Source: a virus
Length of the DNA stretch: 64,000 nt
Strand: one strand, 5' to 3'
IMG/VR virus record: IMGVR_UViG_3300044701_000569
Location: 248,001 to 312,000 of that record
Under the pieces are notes generated by a model. The model searched no databases and was not told where the DNA came from. It saw only the letters and a list, made by a program, of their open reading frames with translations. Positions 55,547-63,988 of the stretch are shown here, piece by piece (positions within the stretch are counted from its first letter, which is position 1; each line of letters opens with the position of its first letter). Made by a program: the position numbers and the translations under genes.

Positions 55547-55574
55547 AGTATAGCACCGTAGCGAGATTTGTCAA
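55547..55574 (-). promoter_or_regulatory. Sigma-70-type early promoter for rIIA
   Basis: TTGACA (55574-55569), 16-base spacer, TATACT (55552-55547). The TGA stop of the upstream gene (55571-55573) lies inside the -35 box. Confidence 0.88.
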
Positions 55575-55825
55575 CCAGAATTCTTAATTAGATAAAGAGT
55601 CATGTCTCGTTCATCCAATTTTACCAAATCGTTTGGATACTTATTGGATCCAGAATCCAAACGCTTGCCTGTGGGCACCTTAATAACCTTAATCATCTTG
55701 TTATTAAGTTTGATAACTTTACCAAATTGGAGACTGTTATGACTTGGGTAAGCCACGTAGTCATCCAATTTGATAGGACGCCCAAGTTTATCCCTGTGAT
55801 CAGGAACAGTTTTGGGCACCGTCAT
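55571..55825 (-). CDS. Hypothetical protein (84 aa), SH3-like
   Basis: The ATG at 55825 overlaps the TAA of the AAA ATPase gene (TAATG). DKLGRPIKLDDYVAYPSHNS then LQFGKVIKLNNKMIKVIKVP is a small beta-barrel pattern common in phage proteins of unknown function. Probably co-translated with the ATPase. Confidence 0.6.
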   Translation of the reverse strand: MTVPKTVPDHRDKLGRPIKLDDYVAYPSHNSLQFGKVIKLNNKMIKVIKVPTGKRLDSGSNKYPNDLVKLDERDMTLYLIKNSG

Positions 55826-56907
55826 TAGAACGCATCCCAATGATAAGAGCGTTCTTTCACTTTGCTCAGTGTCACTCTGTCACCCAAATCGTTGATAAAG
55901 ATGAACTTGCCTGAGCCAGCATCAACCTGCTTTAGGTCTTCTGGTCCAAAACGAGCACACTCCCAATCAAAGTCCACTTCGCCATCCTCATCCACAGCTT
56001 CTGGATTTGGATTCTTGTAGTCCAGGCTTAGACGCTGTGTCAACGGATTACCGTGCCATTCTGTGCTTTCTAGAAGCTCTTCTGAAATGTCCAAACCTTT
56101 GGGCTGTAGAGTAACCTTGTAGCGAGTTTCTGAGCTGAACTCTGGACGAGCGTTCAACATTTTCATTACCTGCTGAGGAGTCTCATTGTAACGGTTCATT
56201 TCTTCAACCATTGCCTTGAGCATGTCAAAGTTGAACTGATCAAACATTGTAGAAATCTTGCAAACTGTTTGAATGTGTGTCTTGTTCTTGAGATTATCTT
56301 CGCAGTACTCTACAATGAAATCCTGTTCAAGACCTTTGAAATCCAACATGTAGTAAATGCGTCCAGGACGGTTTCGCATGTGTTCATTTACACGCCACTT
56401 GTCGTTGCAGGTGATGATAAACATCTTCTTTGAAGGATATACACCGTCAAGAAGAGTCAGCATCTTTTCCTGGTCATCACGATCGTAGACTTTTTCAAAC
56501 TCATCAAAGAGAATGACTGTGGGCTGTTCAATCATCTGCATAAAAGCATTAAATCCTTCGCCGCACCAAGGTTCATTAATTACAATAGTGGGCACACCCT
56601 CTGCCTGTGCATCAAGTGACAGCATCTTGGCTAGCAGTGTCTTGCCTGAACCTTTTTCACCAGTGAGCATTACACCAGTTGAAGCTGTGCGATCCTTAAA
56701 GGTATTAAAAATTCGCTGAGCGTTGCGCTTTGTGTCGCCATAGATCTTGCCCTTGATTTCAAATCCATCAATCTGCTCAAGATAGAATACTGAGTTCATC
56801 TTGTCAAATTTAACTGTATATGTGCCTGCAGGTAGAGCATCATGGAGATCCATGGCTTCTTTGGTGCTGACATTGAAGCGAGTACCAGATTTTAGAAAGT
56901 ATGTCAT
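55825..56907 (-). CDS. AAA+ ATPase
   Basis: The 360-residue protein has Walker A GEKGSGKT (83-90), Walker B VILFDEFEKV (131-140), a sensor-like IITCND and an Arg cluster HMRNRPGRIYY that fits the arginine finger. The N-terminal 50 residues form a separate domain (TYFLKSGTRFNVSTKEAMDL). It resembles uncharacterised AAA ATPases in T4-like marine phages, close to rIIA. Possible roles include remodelling of DNA- or membrane-associated complexes. Confidence 0.88.
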   Translation of the reverse strand: MTYFLKSGTRFNVSTKEAMDLHDALPAGTYTVKFDKMNSVFYLEQIDGFEIKGKIYGDTKRNAQRIFNTFKDRTASTGVMLTGEKGSGKTLLAKMLSLDAQAEGVPTIVINEPWCGEGFNAFMQMIEQPTVILFDEFEKVYDRDDQEKMLTLLDGVYPSKKMFIITCNDKWRVNEHMRNRPGRIYYMLDFKGLEQDFIVEYCEDNLKNKTHIQTVCKISTMFDQFNFDMLKAMVEEMNRYNETPQQVMKMLNARPEFSSETRYKVTLQPKGLDISEELLESTEWHGNPLTQRLSLDYKNPNPEAVDEDGEVDFDWECARFGPEDLKQVDAGSGKFIFINDLGDRVTLSKVKERSYHWDAF

Positions 56908-56916
56908 GTCTTGCCC

Positions 56917-57120
56917 TTAATCTTTGTTTGTTACGTGAGTTTTAAACAACAGTCCAGCTAGGATCAAAATACCCCATGCCTGCATCCAGCCAATTTCGTT
57001 GACACCATTAATGGCACCAACTAGACAGTAATTCCAAAGTAGCATTACTGGAAGGCTGAGAATTAGACCAATCAGAACAACTAGTCCAATTGCGGCTGTT
57101 ACAAGTCCTAACATTTTCAT
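56917..57120 (-). CDS. Small two-TM membrane protein (67 aa)
   Basis: Two hydrophobic helices: LVTAAIGLVVLIGLILSLPV (about 5-24) and MQAWGILILAGLLFKTHVTN (about 46-60). Positioned directly behind an early promoter and nine bases before the AAA ATPase. No family recognised; early expression argues against a holin. Confidence 0.6.
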   Translation of the reverse strand: MKMLGLVTAAIGLVVLIGLILSLPVMLLWNYCLVGAINGVNEIGWMQAWGILILAGLLFKTHVTNKD

Positions 57121-57149
57121 AGAGTTCTTTCTTTGTTGTTTATAGTTTT

Positions 57150-57178
57150 ATTATAGATAGAAATAGCTGTTTTGTCTA
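57150..57178 (-). promoter_or_regulatory. Sigma-70-type early promoter
   Basis: TAGACA (57178-57173), 17-base spacer, TATAAT (57155-57150). The only early promoter here with an imperfect -35. Confidence 0.75.
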
Positions 57179-57190
57179 CCTCTAAATAGC

Positions 57191-57655
57191 TCAGATCTCT
57201 TTATTTTTTTCTTTTGTTAGAGCTGCCACCAGCAAGAATCTTTCATATGACTTGCGCACAGTTGGATTCTCTAACAATTTTTCTTGTTCTTCCATCATAG
57301 CGTTGACTCCTGCTTCAGCAAGGTCGCGAGTGCTGGCGAACTCTAGGCTAAAGAACTCATCACCAAAAGCAGCTTTCATTTCTTCCCAGGCAGCACGTTG
57401 TCGTGGAGTAATTGGACGTTCTTTTGGTTTGGCTTCACTAGCAGCATATATTGCTTTTGAAATAGCATCTTCGGCTACTCGGCCTGCGGCAATCATTGGA
57501 GCATAAGCAGGATCAATACCATAGCGACGTGAAGAGCCACCAGGATACACACAGACTAGATGTGAACCCTTTGGAAAACTATCCATAAGTTCGCTGTCGT
57601 ATTCAGCTACAGGCTTGTAGCGACGACCTTCTTTAATGTAGTACAGCTTTTTCAT
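57191..57655 (-). CDS. Hypothetical protein (154 aa)
   Basis: The ATG at 57655 overlaps the upstream stop (ATGA). MKKLYYIKEGRRYKPVAEYD then GSHLVCVYPGGSSRRYGIDP is a beta-rich N-terminal domain; PITPRQRAAWEEMKAAFGDE and EAGVNAMMEEQEKLLENPTV are helical. The start resembles many uncharacterised phage proteins. No function assigned. Confidence 0.55.
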   Translation of the reverse strand: MKKLYYIKEGRRYKPVAEYDSELMDSFPKGSHLVCVYPGGSSRRYGIDPAYAPMIAAGRVAEDAISKAIYAASEAKPKERPITPRQRAAWEEMKAAFGDEFFSLEFASTRDLAEAGVNAMMEEQEKLLENPTVRKSYERFLLVAALTKEKNKEI

Positions 57656-57909
57656 GATGACCACTTTAAAATGAACATTGTAGCATCTTTTGACGATTCA
57701 AACAACCACACCAAGCCCATTGTTTCAAACGGTCCACTGATATAGTTTGATACCCAATCATCAATAGCAGCACCTTGCTCCCATGTCATTGGTTTGAGAA
57801 CAACACGAGTCCAACCTAACTCGCACAGCATGCTGGCAAGAACTTCGAAGTCAATCTCTTTGGCAATCTCACTAGCCATTCTTTCAGCTAATTGATCTTG
57901 TAAATTCAT
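57652..57909 (-). CDS. Hypothetical protein (85 aa)
   Basis: I take the ATG at 57909 (MNLQDQLAERMASEIAKEID), which overlaps the upstream TGA. The protein has a helical start and EQGAAIDDWVSNYISGPFET. It resembles the next gene at its C terminus (MFILKWSS against HFIMRWT), suggesting a duplication. Confidence 0.55.
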   Translation of the reverse strand: MNLQDQLAERMASEIAKEIDFEVLASMLCELGWTRVVLKPMTWEQGAAIDDWVSNYISGPFETMGLVWLFESSKDATMFILKWSS

Positions 57910-58139
57910 GTCCAACGCATTATAAAATGGGTTAGAGTTCTGTCATCATCTATTTCAACAGTCATGCCTTGAACTCTAGCCCGTAGGTTTTTCTTGCACC
58001 AATCATCTAACTCATCAGTGTGGTTAGCCCAAAACTGGATATCAGTGAGTACAATTAAATGCTTTGCATCACTGGTTAATGCATAATCAGCAACTATGAA
58101 CTTGTTACGTTTCCAGTCTGCAAACAGATCTTCCGTCAT
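57906..58139 (-). CDS. Hypothetical protein (77 aa)
   Basis: A 77-residue protein (DYALTSDAKHLIVLTDIQFW, ANHTDELDDWCKKNLRARVQ) ending LTHFIMRWT, similar to its downstream neighbour. It overlaps neighbours by four bases on both sides. No function assigned. Confidence 0.55.
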   Translation of the reverse strand: MTEDLFADWKRNKFIVADYALTSDAKHLIVLTDIQFWANHTDELDDWCKKNLRARVQGMTVEIDDDRTLTHFIMRWT

Positions 58140-58972
58140 ACTTCAATACAGATATTTGGATTCCACCCTGTTTGCTCATAACCACTATAACCTCTAGGAT
58201 TACAAACAACTCTAGTCTCGCCAATTACGTAATCAAAGCAGTGATGAGTATGACCGTGTGTCCACAGTTTAATCTGTGGTCGATCAGCAATAAAATTTCC
58301 TAGTTCACTGTGATAGCCACCGTTCATAATTCTGTCATTCTTATATTGTTCGTGACAGCTTTGGAAACTGGGGCTGTGATGTCCAACAACTACGTACTTT
58401 TTTGAGGAGTCACTGTCCACAGTCTTTCTAATAAACTCTAACGTTTCGCGATGACGATGCACTGTAGTAGCAGGTTTTAGTTTACTGTAGCCCTTAGTGT
58501 CATCTCTAATCAAACGAAAGTCATTGATCATATTAGTCAAAGAATGTAACGTTACTGGATCACCCCTGTTGCAGTCAGTCCACAGTGTACCTCCCACAAA
58601 TGTAACATCGTCAATTTCTTTTAGATCTCTTTCTAAGAAGTAGACATTAGGAAACTTAGAACACTCATCTCTAAGATGCTGAATACTGCCTTCCCATCTA
58701 CCATGATAGAACTCGTGATTACCAGCAAGATAAATCACATGCGGAAACTGAAACGAGCATCGCTTTAAGAAATCACGAAATAACTGTGCTCGTGCCTGAC
58801 CATGAACCAACTGTCTTAGTTCTAAGTGACTATATTTTGTTTCGGGATGACTGTGTAGATCTTCAGCAACCATAATGTCGCCTGAGAGGATTAACACATC
58901 ACAAGCTTCGTTGTTTGTGATGTTGATATCAGCAAACTCTAAATGAAGGTCTGATACAATTTTAATTCTCAT
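58136..58972 (-). CDS. Calcineurin-like metallophosphoesterase
   Basis: The 278-residue protein has ISDLHLEF-like KIVSDLHLEFADI (D-x-H), LILSGDIMVAED (GD), IYLAGNHEFYHG (GNHE), VVGHHSPSF and LWTHGHTHHCFDY (GHTH): a complete phosphoesterase site. It is unlike the small one at 32006 and resembles phage enzymes of 260-290 residues of unknown substrate. It overlaps both neighbours. Confidence 0.93.
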   Translation of the reverse strand: MRIKIVSDLHLEFADINITNNEACDVLILSGDIMVAEDLHSHPETKYSHLELRQLVHGQARAQLFRDFLKRCSFQFPHVIYLAGNHEFYHGRWEGSIQHLRDECSKFPNVYFLERDLKEIDDVTFVGGTLWTDCNRGDPVTLHSLTNMINDFRLIRDDTKGYSKLKPATTVHRHRETLEFIRKTVDSDSSKKYVVVGHHSPSFQSCHEQYKNDRIMNGGYHSELGNFIADRPQIKLWTHGHTHHCFDYVIGETRVVCNPRGYSGYEQTGWNPNICIEV

Positions 58973-59262
58973 TATGTTAACATCCTTATTAAGCCGATAG
59001 TGTCAATAGTTGTTAGAAGCAGGTAGTTAGCCAGCATGCCAAATGATTTCCTAGTATAACTAGCCCAAGCATACATAGCACAACCAAGAATCCAAATAGG
59101 ATACAACACAAGTAAAGGAGGATTGGGGACGGTGACCGCCATAGTGATTGAACATCCAATCGATATAGCCCATGCGACAACCTCCACCATAAAACGGAAC
59201 GAGTTAGATCTCCAATCATCTTTGATCCATTCAAGAGTAGGTCTAAATATTTCATTAATCAT
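58972..59262 (-). CDS. Small membrane protein (96 aa)
   Basis: Three hydrophobic stretches (MVEVVAWAISIGCSITMAVT, PPLLVLYPIWILGCAMYAWA, FGMLANYLLLTTIDTIGLIR). Start overlaps the upstream gene by eight bases. No family recognised; co-transcribed with other membrane proteins at 59255-59723. Confidence 0.6.
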   Translation of the reverse strand: MINEIFRPTLEWIKDDWRSNSFRFMVEVVAWAISIGCSITMAVTVPNPPLLVLYPIWILGCAMYAWASYTRKSFGMLANYLLLTTIDTIGLIRMLT

Positions 59263-59458
59263 TGTGATTATACTTTAAAATTTCAATTTCACCATCCGCC
59301 TTCTTGCGATGACGTAGGTAACCATCTTCACAGAGGCTGTCGATAGTCTTTTCAATAGAGTGCAATACAATTGACTTATAAAAAAGAACAAAAGTTGCAA
59401 TACTTCCAATAATATATGCTAGAAACAAATAGCCCCAGCCTGGCATCATGTCAAACAT
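59255..59458 (-). CDS. Small single-pass membrane protein (67 aa)
   Basis: MFDMMPGWGYLFLAYIIGSI then ATFVLFYKSIVLHS is one N-terminal helix, followed by a soluble tail (RHRKKADGEIEILKYNHND). One base after the upstream stop. No family recognised. Confidence 0.6.
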   Translation of the reverse strand: MFDMMPGWGYLFLAYIIGSIATFVLFYKSIVLHSIEKTIDSLCEDGYLRHRKKADGEIEILKYNHND

Positions 59459-59459
59459 C

Positions 59460-59723
59460 TTACTTTCCTTTGTCTATAGTGCTGAGCAGTTTAATATTCT
59501 CTAGTTCCACTTTACGTTTAGCTTCGTCCCACATGAACCAAACGCCTAATCCGCCAAAATAAACTACGAACCAGATTGGTGTGCGCAGTTCCTTATCAAC
59601 TGTAAAGTAGTCTAGTACTAGATTTAGTACTAACATACTTATGATTACACCGCAAAGAAAAATCAATCCCTTGCCTATATAAGTCAAAAAGTATCTCCAT
59701 ACTCTTGGAATTTTTAGTAACAT
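59460..59723 (-). CDS. Small two-TM membrane protein (87 aa)
   Basis: The ATG at 59723 lies after the upstream stop; a longer frame exists. FLTYIGKGLIFLCGVIISML and PIWFVVYFGGLGVWFMWDEA are two helices, then a charged helical tail (KRKVELENIKLLSTIDKGK). No family recognised. Confidence 0.6.
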   Translation of the reverse strand: MLLKIPRVWRYFLTYIGKGLIFLCGVIISMLVLNLVLDYFTVDKELRTPIWFVVYFGGLGVWFMWDEAKRKVELENIKLLSTIDKGK

Positions 59724-59724
59724 A

Positions 59725-60408
59725 TTACACCTTAAAAAGTTTAACATAGTTGAGGCGAGTCTCATTTACGTCAAAGGAACGATTCTTTACCTGAGACTTT
59801 ATCTTTGCTTTGATCCTCTTGCGCTCACCTACTTCAAGTCGATCCTTAGTCATAAAACTCACAAGATTACCTGTGAGGTCTGCAACATAGTTATAGCTCT
59901 GCCACTGTTCAGAAAAGAAGCGAGAAAGTATTTTAGCAACACCCTCTACATTATCCTTCTCCTTGCCAATATATTGACTATCTCTGTATTCTGTGCGTAG
60001 CAGTTTCTTAAAGGCAGCGTCTTCAACTTCACGACGCACTAGTTCTGGAACATAAGCTAATAGGCCTACTTTCTGAAAGTCTACTGTATCGCCACTCACA
60101 ACCTTGAATACATCCTCTTGAAAGCCTGTAAGTTGACCTCCAATTACTCCTAGGGTATAACGACGGAAGTGCTTGAGAGCAACATCCACAGCATCGTAGT
60201 CAGCTTCTGTAACTTCTAGCTTGTTATAATCTGATGGCAACCAATTCGCAGCATCTTGGAAATGATACTTTACCAAATCCTTGTTTGCATGAATGGTTTG
60301 ATTATTGGTTTCTGAAAATCTTTGAGCAACTTTTACGTAGCCGCCGTTCTTGCGATAGGCTGCAAATGCTACTGCAAGAACGTCTTGAACGGGGAATGTT
60401 GTTTTCAT
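59725..60408 (-). CDS. Conserved phage-type protein (227 aa)
   Basis: A soluble, mostly helical protein with a basic C terminus (GERKRIKAKIKSQVKNRSFD). The N terminus VQDVLAVAFAAYRKNGGYVK resembles uncharacterised phage proteins. It opens the unit behind the early promoter 60440-60467. Nucleic-acid binding would fit the basic tail, but no family is recognised. Confidence 0.55.
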   Translation of the reverse strand: MKTTFPVQDVLAVAFAAYRKNGGYVKVAQRFSETNNQTIHANKDLVKYHFQDAANWLPSDYNKLEVTEADYDAVDVALKHFRRYTLGVIGGQLTGFQEDVFKVVSGDTVDFQKVGLLAYVPELVRREVEDAAFKKLLRTEYRDSQYIGKEKDNVEGVAKILSRFFSEQWQSYNYVADLTGNLVSFMTKDRLEVGERKRIKAKIKSQVKNRSFDVNETRLNYVKLFKV

Positions 60409-60439
60409 GTGTGCCTCTGTAAGTGCCTATTACACTGTT

Positions 60440-60467
60440 AGTATAACAGAAAGGCACAAGTTGTCAA
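60440..60467 (-). promoter_or_regulatory. Sigma-70-type early promoter
   Basis: TTGACA (60467-60462), 16-base spacer, TATACT (60445-60440). Confidence 0.87.
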
Positions 60468-60470
60468 CCA

Positions 60471-60980
60471 TTATCCAAAAAACCTATCAAATGTAATATC
60501 CTGAACTCTAGTCTTTTTATCCATATGACCTTCATCTTTGATATTTCCAATAGGTTTAAATCCGTGTTTCACTATATGTTCTTTTATAAACTGTCGTTCA
60601 ACTTGATTGATTTCAAACTTGTAATCGTTGATATTTTCTCGAGGATAGTCAGTCATGTCCCATATTTGGATTTTAACGTCATTTTTATTAATTTCTGGAA
60701 AATGCTTTATAATATCCAACATGTCGTTACCGGCAGTCTTTTTACTTGGAACAGTAGGCCATCCAGGAATATGAAATGCTTGTCGATAAATTCTTTCGCC
60801 AAAGGTTTTAGTATTAGAATCGTATTGAACACCAAATTTCATAGTTTTTTCGTAATAATAAAATGCATATACATAACTCTGTACACCCATTTTACGCATA
60901 TCGTCTTTTATCTTATATGCGGTAAGATAGCAGCTCAAATCAAATTCAAATGTTGGCAGTTTATTTGTATCAATAATCAT
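60471..60980 (-). CDS. Hypothetical protein (169 aa)
   Basis: A soluble 169-residue protein: SCYLTAYKIKDDMRKMGVQS then YVYAFYYYEKTMKFGVQYDS suggests a beta-rich core, and ERIYRQAFHIPGWPTVPSKK resembles GIY-YIG-like or nuclease-like phage proteins only weakly. Its ATG overlaps the next upstream stop. No function assigned. Confidence 0.5.
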   Translation of the reverse strand: MIIDTNKLPTFEFDLSCYLTAYKIKDDMRKMGVQSYVYAFYYYEKTMKFGVQYDSNTKTFGERIYRQAFHIPGWPTVPSKKTAGNDMLDIIKHFPEINKNDVKIQIWDMTDYPRENINDYKFEINQVERQFIKEHIVKHGFKPIGNIKDEGHMDKKTRVQDITFDRFFG

Positions 60981-61360
60981 TTTGGTAGTTCCTGTTGAAT
61001 TCTAACAGCAGTCCAAGGTCCTGCGCCATAATCAACGATTGCAATATTATTGTCCTTGCAAATCATTATAACATAGTCACGCACTTCTTGCCAAGTAGTG
61101 TCCATTAGCCATTCAGTCATTCCGGCACCCAGTGTACAGCAACGAAAACGAAAATGACCTAGAACACTATCCTCAATCCATTTAATGATTGCAGGATCTT
61201 CATGATAGCACAGCCAACTATAGCTGGCTTCCCAAAACGGACCGTAAGGAAGCTGATACTTGCCTAATCGTCCATTTGGATTACTATTGGTGATACCAGG
61301 CTTAGTATGCTGAAGCCCATTAGCCAGAACAATAGGATTGAAAGTATAATACCAAGCCAT
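60977..61360 (-). CDS. Hypothetical GIY-YIG-like small protein (127 aa)
   Basis: A 127-residue protein beginning MAWYYTFNPIVLANGLQHTK then PGITNSNPNGRLGKYQLPYG. The Tyr/Gly-rich start, KPG-x-T and the following Arg recall GIY-YIG-type domains (KxGxTxxxxxR), but the defining GIY and YIG strands are not clear. WLCYHEDPAIIKWIEDSVLG continues. Treat as unassigned with a possible nuclease-like fold. Confidence 0.45.
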   Translation of the reverse strand: MAWYYTFNPIVLANGLQHTKPGITNSNPNGRLGKYQLPYGPFWEASYSWLCYHEDPAIIKWIEDSVLGHFRFRCCTLGAGMTEWLMDTTWQEVRDYVIMICKDNNIAIVDYGAGPWTAVRIQQELPK

Positions 61361-61361
61361 G

Positions 61362-62465
61362 TTAGAATCCTTGATCCCATTGTCCTAGTTGATCTCTAAC
61401 TGTTGGAATGCTGATAGTCTTAGCGATATGCTTGAGACCATTGCTTACAACATAGTTAGAATCCAAAGGTTGATATCCCGGGCGATTCTTATCCAACAGC
61501 AAACACGCTTTCTTGATACCCAACTGTGATGCGTTAGCAGTTCCAAAACGTTTTTGTAGTTCTTTGGCAAGTTTAACAGTGTCCTTGTCAGATACTGTAA
61601 TACCCGCTTCTTCATTCTCTTGAATAAAGATAGCAAAACTTGTCAGCATACAACCATCAATACTTTGATGCTTAAAGTTATTCACTAACCAGGTAAGGCT
61701 CTTTTCAAGAAGTCGCCCGGGCTTCTGCTCGTCCTTGTCAAGGTCAAATGTAAGATATACTTCATTCAAGTTGTGAATTGCGTATGCAATACGATTGCCT
61801 GCTCGTTTGATTTCAACACTAGGTACACGAGTAACTACAGCATCAATCTGAGGTGCAGGATAAATGCCTGTAGCAACTTTAATAAAGTGCTGGTCAAAAA
61901 TATCAACGCCACGCTTGTTGCGAACATTAATAGCAAGAAACAAGTGTCCTGCCATAAGAAGGGCAAGAGCAAATGTCTTTTCAAAGTCGCCTTGATCTGG
62001 AACGTCAGCTACCCAAAACGGCAACTTCGTTAGACCCTGACGGATGCGGTTAGTGGATGTGTGTGTACTGTCTGCGTTAAGAACAATGTTACCATACTTG
62101 GCAGGCATCTTTAGCCCAAGACTAGTCATTGCAAATTGATCAAACCAATCACGCTCTAGTTTAGCGCAGTGATTTGGAGACGTATCTCTATTAAATGCTG
62201 GGTGACTAAAAACATGTTCGACAGGAACATCTTCGTAATAGGGTGTAAGATTAATTAATCCAAAATATTGATTAAGTCTGCCCTGCCAAGGACCAACTAC
62301 TGCATCAACGCCTTTAGCTAGATCAGTTAGCGGGATAAGTCCGTTGGGGTAATTTTCGCTCATTGCTCTACAGTCAATGAACGCAGGTTCAACTGTAAAG
62401 GGTTTATTGTAACTCTGCATGAATGTTTGCAGAGAATTGTGCGCAACAGCGCGACGTGTAGCCAT
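61362..62465 (-). CDS. Conserved phage protein of unknown function (367 aa)
   Basis: A 367-residue soluble protein with a strong early promoter and a structured leader. Blocks are GLIPLTDLAKGVDAVVGPWQ, SPNHCAKLERDWFDQFAMTS, FALALLMAGHLFLAINVRNK and AYAIHNLNEVYLTFDLDKDE. The arrangement recalls ParB-like/DGQHR-type phage proteins, without a clear signature. It is unlikely to be a shadow because it keeps a long frame and good start; function unassigned. Confidence 0.6.
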   Translation of the reverse strand: MATRRAVAHNSLQTFMQSYNKPFTVEPAFIDCRAMSENYPNGLIPLTDLAKGVDAVVGPWQGRLNQYFGLINLTPYYEDVPVEHVFSHPAFNRDTSPNHCAKLERDWFDQFAMTSLGLKMPAKYGNIVLNADSTHTSTNRIRQGLTKLPFWVADVPDQGDFEKTFALALLMAGHLFLAINVRNKRGVDIFDQHFIKVATGIYPAPQIDAVVTRVPSVEIKRAGNRIAYAIHNLNEVYLTFDLDKDEQKPGRLLEKSLTWLVNNFKHQSIDGCMLTSFAIFIQENEEAGITVSDKDTVKLAKELQKRFGTANASQLGIKKACLLLDKNRPGYQPLDSNYVVSNGLKHIAKTISIPTVRDQLGQWDQGF

Positions 62466-62542
62466 AATAGTTTCCTTTTCTCTAACCCTGTGGGTTACTA
62501 AAATTCGGTTATTTCAGCGAAATGCTCTCTAACCGTAGTACT
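62466..62542 (-). promoter_or_regulatory. Structured 5' leader
   Basis: The transcript start predicted from the promoter at 62543 gives a leader of about 70 bases with hairpins CGGTTA...TAACCG and AACCCACAGGGTT, then AAAGGA before the ATG at 62465. It might act in regulation of the 367-residue gene or stabilise the mRNA. Confidence 0.45.
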
Positions 62543-62570
62543 ATTATAGCTTGATTTTGTTTATTGTCAA
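62543..62570 (-). promoter_or_regulatory. Sigma-70-type early promoter
   Basis: TTGACA (62570-62565), 16-base spacer, TATAAT (62548-62543). The TGA stop of the upstream gene (62567-62569) lies inside the -35 box. Confidence 0.9.
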
Positions 62571-63091
62571 CTGTTTAGAAGATCTTTTTCTTCTTTTGTG
62601 AGCTTATCTTTGACGTCTCTAGTATCAAATACTTCGTTGCCGGTAAATCCGCGATCATCAATCCAACGAGTGTATAGTCCAGGTTCACGTCCAAATGCTT
62701 CAATTTCCCAAGGAGTGTCCCAATAGTCCATTTCATCCGAGTACAGTTCGCCCTGGAATTTAGTGTTACGAGCAGGACGCCACATGTTCTTCATTTCGCC
62801 CTTAGCATACTGCTTTACATGCACCATTTCATGACAAAGTGTTCTGAGCTGTTTAGATAGTTTTTTATCTTCATTACCGATGCGTATGTTAAACTCTTTT
62901 GGTCTTCCGCCAAAATCGTTGTCTAGGTATTCGCAGTCACCCTCTAAATCACCCATATCTGGAACGAAGAATATACTAACAGTAAGAGTATCTGCTAATC
63001 GTTTAGTCATCATCTTTTCAGCACAAAAACGAGCTAGGTCTTTGGCTAGCTTCTTCTGCATGCTTGTTCCGCCTCGACAGTAGACTTTCAT
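62567..63091 (-). CDS. SprT-like zinc metalloprotease
   Basis: The 174-residue protein keeps the zinc motif His87-Glu88-x2-His91 in LCHEMVHVKQYAKGEM, with YWDTPWEIEAFGRE downstream where family members have the third ligand. A GAGAG site precedes the ATG at 63091. Bacterial and phage SprT-like proteins are small metalloproteases of uncertain role; eukaryotic SPRTN removes DNA-protein crosslinks. Complete length. Confidence 0.75.
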   Translation of the reverse strand: MKVYCRGGTSMQKKLAKDLARFCAEKMMTKRLADTLTVSIFFVPDMGDLEGDCEYLDNDFGGRPKEFNIRIGNEDKKLSKQLRTLCHEMVHVKQYAKGEMKNMWRPARNTKFQGELYSDEMDYWDTPWEIEAFGREPGLYTRWIDDRGFTGNEVFDTRDVKDKLTKEEKDLLNS

Positions 63092-63120
63092 CGTAGCTCT
63101 CCCTTGCTATTCGTACTTAT

Positions 63121-63537
63121 CTACATAAACTGCTTATTTAATAGTAGCATATTATTCTCAGTCCAAAATACATTTTTAAGCCCAAAACTAGTGATTGCCC
63201 GCATACAACCTGCACAGGGTTTAGCCAGTCCTTCTACCCAACTGCTTGATCCATTATCTGGGTGTTTAATTCTTACAATATAGATGTCGCATTTAGCGAG
63301 CTGATCTTGAGTGATTAGACGCAGTGCATTTTTAATTGCGTCAATTTCAGCGTGAAGATAGATGCTGTCTTGATTTTTACCCCACTCCCACATCAAAGGA
63401 TGGGTTTTGTAGCTGTTTACACCAGTGGCGATTAGATGCCCTTTGTACACGATCCCTGCGGCTAGTTTATACCTACCCCGAACACCGGGATTTTCAGCCG
63501 CCAGACGCATTAACATCTGTTTAATTTTGGGATTCAT
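63121..63537 (-). CDS. Cytidine/deoxycytidylate deaminase-like zinc enzyme
   Basis: The 138-residue protein has the deaminase zinc site: His62-Ala-Glu64 in LHAEIDAIKNAL and KPCAGCMRAI with Cys108 and Cys111. dCMP deaminases in T4-like phages feed dTMP synthesis; length (138) is near that of short family members. The N terminus and Tyr-rich segment are unusual, so a tRNA- or riboflavin-type deaminase is also possible. Confidence 0.8.
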   Translation of the reverse strand: MNPKIKQMLMRLAAENPGVRGRYKLAAGIVYKGHLIATGVNSYKTHPLMWEWGKNQDSIYLHAEIDAIKNALRLITQDQLAKCDIYIVRIKHPDNGSSSWVEGLAKPCAGCMRAITSFGLKNVFWTENNMLLLNKQFM

Positions 63538-63566
63538 TTTAAAGATCCTAATTGCCTATATATTTT

Positions 63567-63594
63567 ATTATAGCGACAATTTTGGATCTGTCAA
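63567..63594 (-). promoter_or_regulatory. Sigma-70-type early promoter
   Basis: TTGACA (63594-63589), 16-base spacer, TATAAT (63572-63567), one base after the stop of the IF-1 gene. Confidence 0.9.
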
Positions 63595-63810
63595 TCAGTA
63601 TCTGTAGACAATTCTGCCTTTGGACAGATCGTATGGACTCATTTCCAATTTAACTCGATCGCCCATAATAATACGGATTTTGTTTTGACGCAGTCTTCCG
63701 CCTGTATAAGCGATTAACGTGTGTTCGTTGTCTAATTCTACTTTGAACATTTGATTTGGCAGCACTTCAGTAACAGTGCCGTCAAATTCAATTAACTCAT
63801 CCTTGGGCAT
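63595..63810 (-). CDS. infA: Translation initiation factor IF-1
   Basis: The 71-residue protein is an S1/OB-fold IF-1: [40 protein letters not shown] and [20 protein letters not shown] match bacterial IF-1 over the whole length. IF-1 binds the A site of the 30S subunit during initiation. It overlaps the AbrB-like gene by 14 bases. With the initiator tRNA at 40519 it suggests that the phage influences translation initiation. Confidence 0.95.
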   Translation of the reverse strand: MPKDELIEFDGTVTEVLPNQMFKVELDNEHTLIAYTGGRLRQNKIRIIMGDRVKLEMSPYDLSKGRIVYRY

Positions 63811-63988
63811 CGGTTACCTTCGCTATGGAGAGGCCTCCATCTTCCAATACCTTAATGTGTAGCTTGTCGCCTGGCTTCCATCCCATACGTTCTGAAATTT
63901 CAGGGGGGATAGTCATTAGTACATTTTTGTCATCGCCGGGGATATCCTTAAAGATTTCTTCGGCTTTATAAGTCATCTTTTTTGTCAT
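63797..63988 (-). CDS. AbrB/MazE-like DNA-binding protein
   Basis: A 63-residue protein with the swapped-hairpin pattern [20 protein letters not shown] followed by [16 protein letters not shown], typical of AbrB/MazE/SpoVT N-terminal domains. These act as antitoxins or transcription regulators. No toxin gene is next to it; infA follows. Another ATG (MTYKAEE) lies four codons in. Complete within the window. Confidence 0.85.
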   Translation of the reverse strand: MTKKMTYKAEEIFKDIPGDDKNVLMTIPPEISERMGWKPGDKLHIKVLEDGGLSIAKVTDAQG

